A stretch of 56,099 nt of DNA. Origin: Chloroflexota bacterium (lineage in GTDB: Bacteria; Chloroflexota; Anaerolineae; Aggregatilineales; J027). Shown in pieces: positions 52,440-56,099 of this stretch (the first letter of the stretch is position 1; every line of letters begins with the position of its first letter). Both the position numbers and the translations under genes were made by a program. The stretch lies in assembly GCA_013112715.1 (NCBI GenBank), contig JABFGB010000033.1:1-56099 (forward strand). Direction: 5' to 3'. The notes beneath the pieces were generated by a model. It did no database searches. It saw only the letters and a list, made by a program, of their open reading frames with translations, and was not told where the DNA came from.

Positions 52440-53289
52440 GAACCTCTTTGGGTCAGAGTTGACCTCAGTAGCCTATGGATTGATGTCCGCCGCCAGTTGG
52501 GGATCGGGTGATTTCAGTGGGGGCTATTCGACACGGCGTACCCCCGTCCTCACGGTGTTGATTTTTTCGCAAATCACCGGATTGGCGGCACTGATACTCT
52601 TCGCGCTGGCCTTTGGTGAACCCGCTCCCTCACGCCATGACCTGTTGATTGGGGCTGCCGCTGGAATCGTGGGGGATATTGGTTTGGCGGCCCTCTATCG
52701 GGCGATGGCGATTGGCAAAATGAGCATCGCGGCTCCTTTAAGCGCGGTTTTGCAAGGGCTGCTCCCCGTGACCTTTGGCATTGTGACACAGGGCCTGCCG
52801 GGTAGCTCAACAATTTTTGGTTTTGGGCTGGCATTGGCCGGGGTGTGGTTGATTTCGCAGCCGGGATCAGGCCATATTAGCTCCGACGGCTTGGGGTTGG
52901 CGGTGATTGCGGGCATGGGCTTTGGTGGATTTTTGACGCTGGTGGCCCTCTTAAGTGATGAGGCGCTTTTCTGGTCGCTGGCGGTCTCGCGTATGACCTC
53001 TATCACCGCCATGCTGATCTTGGCCGTTTCGATGCGACGTTTGACTGCCCCGACGGGTAAATACATCCCCCTGATTATGTTCTGTGGGGTGATGGATGTC
53101 GGCGGCAATGTGTTTTTTGCGCTGGCGGAGGAAGCGGGTCGGGTGGATGTGGCCTCGGTGCTGTCCTCGCTCTATCCCGCGACGACGGTGGTATTGGCAC
53201 TGGTCATTTTGAAGGAACGATTGACCCGCTGGCAGGGGGTGGGGGTGCTGTGTGCGATGACGGCGATTGCACTGATTGCCACAGGATAA
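52438..53289 (+). CDS. EamA/DMT-family transporter
   Basis: A 283-residue membrane protein with ten predicted helices in two EamA repeats, starting ASWGSGDFSGGYSTRR and including AAPLSAVLQGLLPVTFGIVT and SVLSSLYPATTVVLALVIL in the second repeat. DMT carriers export or import metabolites such as amino acids or purines; substrate unknown. AAAGGAA lies before the ATG. Divergent from the SDR operon. A hairpin follows downstream. Confidence 0.88.
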   Translation: MNLFGSELTSVAYGLMSAASWGSGDFSGGYSTRRTPVLTVLIFSQITGLAALILFALAFGEPAPSRHDLLIGAAAGIVGDIGLAALYRAMAIGKMSIAAPLSAVLQGLLPVTFGIVTQGLPGSSTIFGFGLALAGVWLISQPGSGHISSDGLGLAVIAGMGFGGFLTLVALLSDEALFWSLAVSRMTSITAMLILAVSMRRLTAPTGKYIPLIMFCGVMDVGGNVFFALAEEAGRVDVASVLSSLYPATTVVLALVILKERLTRWQGVGVLCAMTAIALIATG

Positions 53290-53476
53290 CCATGACAGAT
53301 GCACACAGAAGTTAGGCCAAAACTCACCACCCGAATCTCCTAAATGAGTATACAATGAGGTTAAGATTGATTTTTCGAGATTAGCGCAAGCACAGGTTAG
53401 ACCTGATTAGCTTCAGAGGTTTGAGCAAATAGCTCCTCCTGAAATCTCCAAGAACTTCTCCTCATCGGTTCTCAGG

Positions 53477-53500
53477 AGCCTATCCCCCACCGGATAGGCT
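53477..53500. terminator. bidirectional terminator hairpin
   Basis: AGCCTATCC (53477-53485) pairs perfectly with GGATAGGCT (53492-53500) between the convergent DMT and DUF4287 genes, with a short T-run on the plus side. Confidence 0.75.
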
Positions 53501-53520
53501 TCTTGATTTCTATAGCTAAC

Positions 53521-54093
53521 CTACAACTTATGCGCGCGGCGATAGGCTTGATGCAAATAACCAAGCAATGATTCACCAACGTCGGCTGGGGCGGCAACTT
53601 CCACCATATGCGTTAGGTTCGGCATCGCGCCGAGACTCTTGGCTTTCTGCACATAATCATCAAATGGCGTCTCCCCCAAATCCAACCCAACTCGTATGAC
53701 CTGTTTGGTTAGGGTGGCGCAGGCGAAGCAACGGGCCGCTTCAATTGAAATATAGGCTTTGGTGGGGATCAATTCGGCGTCGGGCAGATGGGCCTTAATC
53801 ATCGTCTCAAGTGCGCGATACGCCGGGAGCAGGGCCTCTTTGCCTTTGATGAGATTCTCGAACAGTACCGCATAATCAAAAACGGGCTTGCCGTCATTCA
53901 GATAAATCCCTGACAGGAAATTTGCCTGTAGATGGTTGAGTTTATGCTCGGCCTTGAGCCAATTCAAAATGGCGTTGGGTTTATCCATGCCCGTCGCGGC
54001 GATAATCGTAAACCATTCTGCCAGATCGTGGCCCGTTTTTTCGCGCACTGTTGCGATAAATTCCTGTTCCAAACGTTGCGAGTCTTTTGCCAT
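53521..54093 (-). CDS. DUF4287-DUF5655 domain protein
   Basis: A 190-residue soluble protein. The N-terminal DUF4287 includes TGHDLAEWFTIIAATGMDKP and AILNWLKAEHKLNHLQANFL; the C-terminal DUF5655 (about 75-190) includes KAYISIEAARCFACATLTK and IRVGLDLGETPFDDYVQKA. The two domains commonly occur together; the fold of the second suggests nucleic-acid or small-molecule binding, but function is uncharacterised. AAGGGG lies upstream. Single gene. Confidence 0.85.
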   Translation of the reverse strand: MAKDSQRLEQEFIATVREKTGHDLAEWFTIIAATGMDKPNAILNWLKAEHKLNHLQANFLSGIYLNDGKPVFDYAVLFENLIKGKEALLPAYRALETMIKAHLPDAELIPTKAYISIEAARCFACATLTKQVIRVGLDLGETPFDDYVQKAKSLGAMPNLTHMVEVAAPADVGESLLGYLHQAYRRAHKL

Positions 54094-54253
54094 AATCGTT
54101 AGCCCCTTTCAGTAAATCCGTTTTGATAACGTCGAACGGGGCAGGCGAAAAATGACAGCACGATGTCAATGCCGATTGGACAGCATGTTATGGGAACTTC
54201 CAGCCAGCCATTGCCGTCTTTGAATAGAACCAATTCCAATGTAGGAGCTAGTG

Positions 54254-55171
54254 ATGTTCAACCCAATCAAGAAAACCCTGCTTGCCACCACACTGCTGAC
54301 TACCGCCGTGTTTGGTATGGCTCACGCCCAAGACCCGGAAACCGATATGGACAGTTGGATTGTCTATGAAGCCGATGTTGCCGATTTCACGGGACACAAC
54401 CCCGATATTTTTCTGCTGCATGTGAACAGCGGCGAGACTACCCAATTGACCCAAAACCTAGTGGATCGCCAGTTCTATCGCAATACCGACCCGGCCCTCT
54501 CCCCCGATGGCAACAAAATCGCGTTTGTCTCGGATCGGGATCGGCCCAGCAGCGACAACCCCCTGACCGATATTTATGTCATGAATCGGGACGGCAGCGA
54601 CCAAACCCGCGTGACCTTTAACGAGGTATACGATTCTAGTCCGGCGTGGCTCGATAATGACCATCTGGTGTATACGTCGGGATTTAGGCCGGGGGAGTTG
54701 GTCATCCTCAATTTGAGCGACGGCACAGAAACCCGCTTGGGCATCGAAGGCTATTCGCCTGCCCCCAACGCCGATGGCACACAAATCGCCTATATATTCG
54801 ACGGTGGCCTCTACATTATGCAGGCCGATGGCTCCGACAGCCGCTTGGTGACGGATGCCATCAAAGGAATGACTGGCCCAGTGTGGTCGCCCGATGATAG
54901 CCAATTGTTGTTCACGACGCTGGACAAAACGGCACGCGGGGTCTATGTGGTGGATATGGATGGCGAAAATGTCCAGCAAATCATTGCCGAATCGGTTCTT
55001 GGGGCAACATGGTCGCCGGATGGCACACAGATTGCCTATGTGCTGCTTGGCGACGTACCGGAGGGTTTGATGCACCCCGACATTGATTTGTATGTTATGC
55101 AGGCCGATGGCAGTGATTCACATCTGTTGGCGGGTCTGGCAGGCTGGAACGCGAACCCCGATTGGCATTAA
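54254..55171 (+). CDS. secreted TolB-like beta-propeller protein
   Basis: A 305-residue exported protein. The signal peptide is KKTLLATTLLTTAVFGMAHA. Six PD40-type repeats follow, each with S-P-D-G-x-x-I-A-F/Y pattern: ALSPDGNKIAFVSDRD, YSPAPNADGTQIAYIF, VWSPDDSQLLFTTLD and TWSPDGTQIAYVLLGD, and closing DIDLYVMQADGSDSHLLAGL. The propeller lacks the N-terminal domain of true TolB. It probably binds a partner or ligand outside the cell. ATG 54254 follows AGGAG by six bases. Terminated by a hairpin. Confidence 0.88.
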   Translation: MFNPIKKTLLATTLLTTAVFGMAHAQDPETDMDSWIVYEADVADFTGHNPDIFLLHVNSGETTQLTQNLVDRQFYRNTDPALSPDGNKIAFVSDRDRPSSDNPLTDIYVMNRDGSDQTRVTFNEVYDSSPAWLDNDHLVYTSGFRPGELVILNLSDGTETRLGIEGYSPAPNADGTQIAYIFDGGLYIMQADGSDSRLVTDAIKGMTGPVWSPDDSQLLFTTLDKTARGVYVVDMDGENVQQIIAESVLGATWSPDGTQIAYVLLGDVPEGLMHPDIDLYVMQADGSDSHLLAGLAGWNANPDWH

Positions 55172-55194
55172 TCACTGCCCACGAAGACGAATTG

Positions 55195-55230
55195 AAAAAG
55201 GCTATCCTCAGTGATGGGGACAGCCTTTTT
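55195..55230. terminator. bidirectional terminator
   Basis: AAAAAGGCT (55195-55203) pairs with AGCCTTTTT (55222-55230), with T-runs on both strands, between the convergent TolB-like gene and the lamin-tail-paralogue fragment. Confidence 0.8.
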
Positions 55231-55248
55231 AATCAAACTAAAACCACT

Positions 55249-56010
55249 TTATGGCTCTCTCCAAGTTGCAACATTAAATGTTGAGCCGTTATTTGGGAGA
55301 TATTGGGCGGTATATTCTATCAAGTTCCAATCGAGATTATTTCGGCGATAGAATACAGGAATACCATTAGAATAATAATATAAACCAAAACTATCTAGAC
55401 CATCGGTATTCCAATCCCCTGCGACGAAATATCCATATTCAGAATCTCCTCCGTTCGGATCGCCAAAATACTGGGCCGTAGGAAAAGTTGCGTGGTTAGA
55501 AACAGGCGTGTTTGAAAAGGCAACGAAAGGTCCACGTCTCACAGCAATTGTATCTATTCCATCTGGGATAAAATTAGGTTGCGAATTCCCATCAGTACCA
55601 AAATCGCCCGCTACAAATTGATAAGTACCAGTGAAACCAGCTGAATCGGGTAAAGGCATACTAAGCCATTGAGTATATAGGGTTGGGTTTCCTCCTGTAG
55701 TTGAACAAGTGTAATAAAGAGAAAAAGCTACATCTGTATAAGGCGGAAGAAACGCGCTATGAATGACTCCAAGACAATCATGATTAACAGATGGGTCGAA
55801 TCGGCCTGCGATTGGAATGACTCCCACACCGGGCACTCCTGTAGTAAGGCCAAACCATGTCCCAATCCAATTTGCTGCTGGCGTAGTACCAACTATATTT
55901 GTGTGAATAAATACACCATTTGTTGCATAAAATGCTGGTGTTTTCCGACCATCACCATCCCAATCCCCTGTTATACCAGATTCGGGTGTATAATGGAGGG
56001 ATGAACCGAA
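55249..56010 (-). pseudogene. 5'-truncated paralogue of the lamin-tail protein C-terminus
   Basis: A 254-codon open frame that is homologous along its length to the last ~230 residues of the 46902 protein. Paired segments include TGDWDGDGRKTPAFYATNGV, FGLTTGVPGVGVIPIAGRFD, TIAVRRGPFVAFSNTPVSN and VAGDWNTDGLDSFGLYY. It has no start codon with a ribosome-binding site and meets an upstream in-frame stop at 56011-56013, where IS630-type sequence begins on the other strand. The third base usage is AT-rich, unlike its paralogue. Probably the remainder of a secreted surface protein cut by a transposon. Confidence 0.75.
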
Positions 56011-56099
56011 TCAAAATAACACCACACTTAACGCTCGAAGAATTAGAAGCGGGCTACCGTCAAGCGACGGAAGCAACGGAACGGACGCACTACCAAATC
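55971..56099 (+). mobile_element. left end of an IS630-like insertion sequence (partial)
   Basis: The transposase start and the end of homology between the lamin-tail paralogue and its intact relative coincide near 55975-56010. IS630 elements insert at TA; a TATA lies at 55972-55975. The exact left end cannot be fixed without the right end. Confidence 0.45.
56001..56099 (+). CDS. IS630-family transposase, N-terminal fragment
   Basis: 33 residues before the window ends, starting MNRIKITPHLTLEELEAGYR and continuing QATEATERTHYQI. This matches the first helix-turn-helix of IS630-type DDE transposases. GGAGG precedes the ATG by only one base, so initiation context is unusual. GATTCGG (55979-55985) and CCGAATC (56006-56012) form an inverted repeat around the start. 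The rest of the element is outside the window, so completeness cannot be judged. It interrupts the lamin-tail paralogue. Confidence 0.65.
   Translation, partial: MNRIKITPHLTLEELEAGYRQATEATERTHYQI

Overview
This window looks like a piece of a Chloroflexota (Anaerolineae-like) genome of moderate GC content. That is inferred from gene style: a Ser/Thr kinase fused to an NB-ARC ATPase and TPR tail, secreted WD40, TolB-like, fasciclin and lamin-tail proteins, a GAF-GAF-PP2C phosphatase, a MocR regulator and a GT39-type membrane glycosyltransferase. No rRNA, tRNA, ribosomal protein or CRISPR array was seen, so the placement is tentative.

Layout. 1-7000: a partial FGGY sugar kinase, a DUF4260 membrane protein, an unknown membrane protein, and an ECF sigma factor whose anti-sigma partner is fused to two fasciclin domains and an esterase. 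Two unknown cytosolic proteins follow. 7000-14320: a replicon-like module. It has an XRE regulator with a near-consensus promoter, a non-coding stretch with six tandem 8-bp repeats plus hairpins (candidate origin), a phage/plasmid-type winged-helix replication protein, then parA-parB-zinc ribbon-HExxH peptidase-ADP-ribosylglycohydrolase in one tight co-directional run. 14400-18650 (minus strand): a three-gene unit of two divergent GyrB-like ATPases, both ending before the TOPRIM region, and a GAF-GAF-PP2C phosphatase.

18700-27260: secreted proteins (WD40, a duplicated-domain protein, a small acidic-tailed protein), a MocR regulator divergent from a secreted five-bladed-propeller glycosidase-like protein, and a GT39-like enzyme. 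27300-34760: the kinase-NB-ARC-TPR protein, then a translationally coupled NatAB-like ABC exporter operon with a 90-residue membrane protein between its two permeases. 34870-42230: small enzymes (GNAT, HIT, ClbS/DfsB-like), an MmyB-type regulator, a secreted class C beta-lactamase-fold hydrolase, a His-rich CopB-type copper ATPase behind a CsoR-like operator, and a nucleotidyltransferase.

42360-56099: a membrane protein beside a Flp/TadE-like pseudopilin, an AAC(6')-type acetyltransferase, a 40-residue Cys-rich hydrophobic microprotein, a secreted Asp/His-rich protein divergent from a LysR regulator, and a 955-residue lamin-tail protein. Next come a divergent QueA-like gene coupled to an NTF2-SDR fusion and a 70-residue protein, a DMT transporter, a DUF4287/DUF5655 protein and a TolB-like propeller protein. 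At the right edge a paralogue of the lamin-tail protein's C-terminus lacks its 5' end and abuts the start of an IS630-type transposase.

The two places most likely to hold undescribed biology are the partition operon with its peptidase and ADP-ribosylglycohydrolase, and the adjacent convergent operon of tandem TOPRIM-less GyrB-like ATPases with a PP2C phosphatase. Starts were chosen by ribosome-binding sites and family fit, so several differ from the longest open frame.
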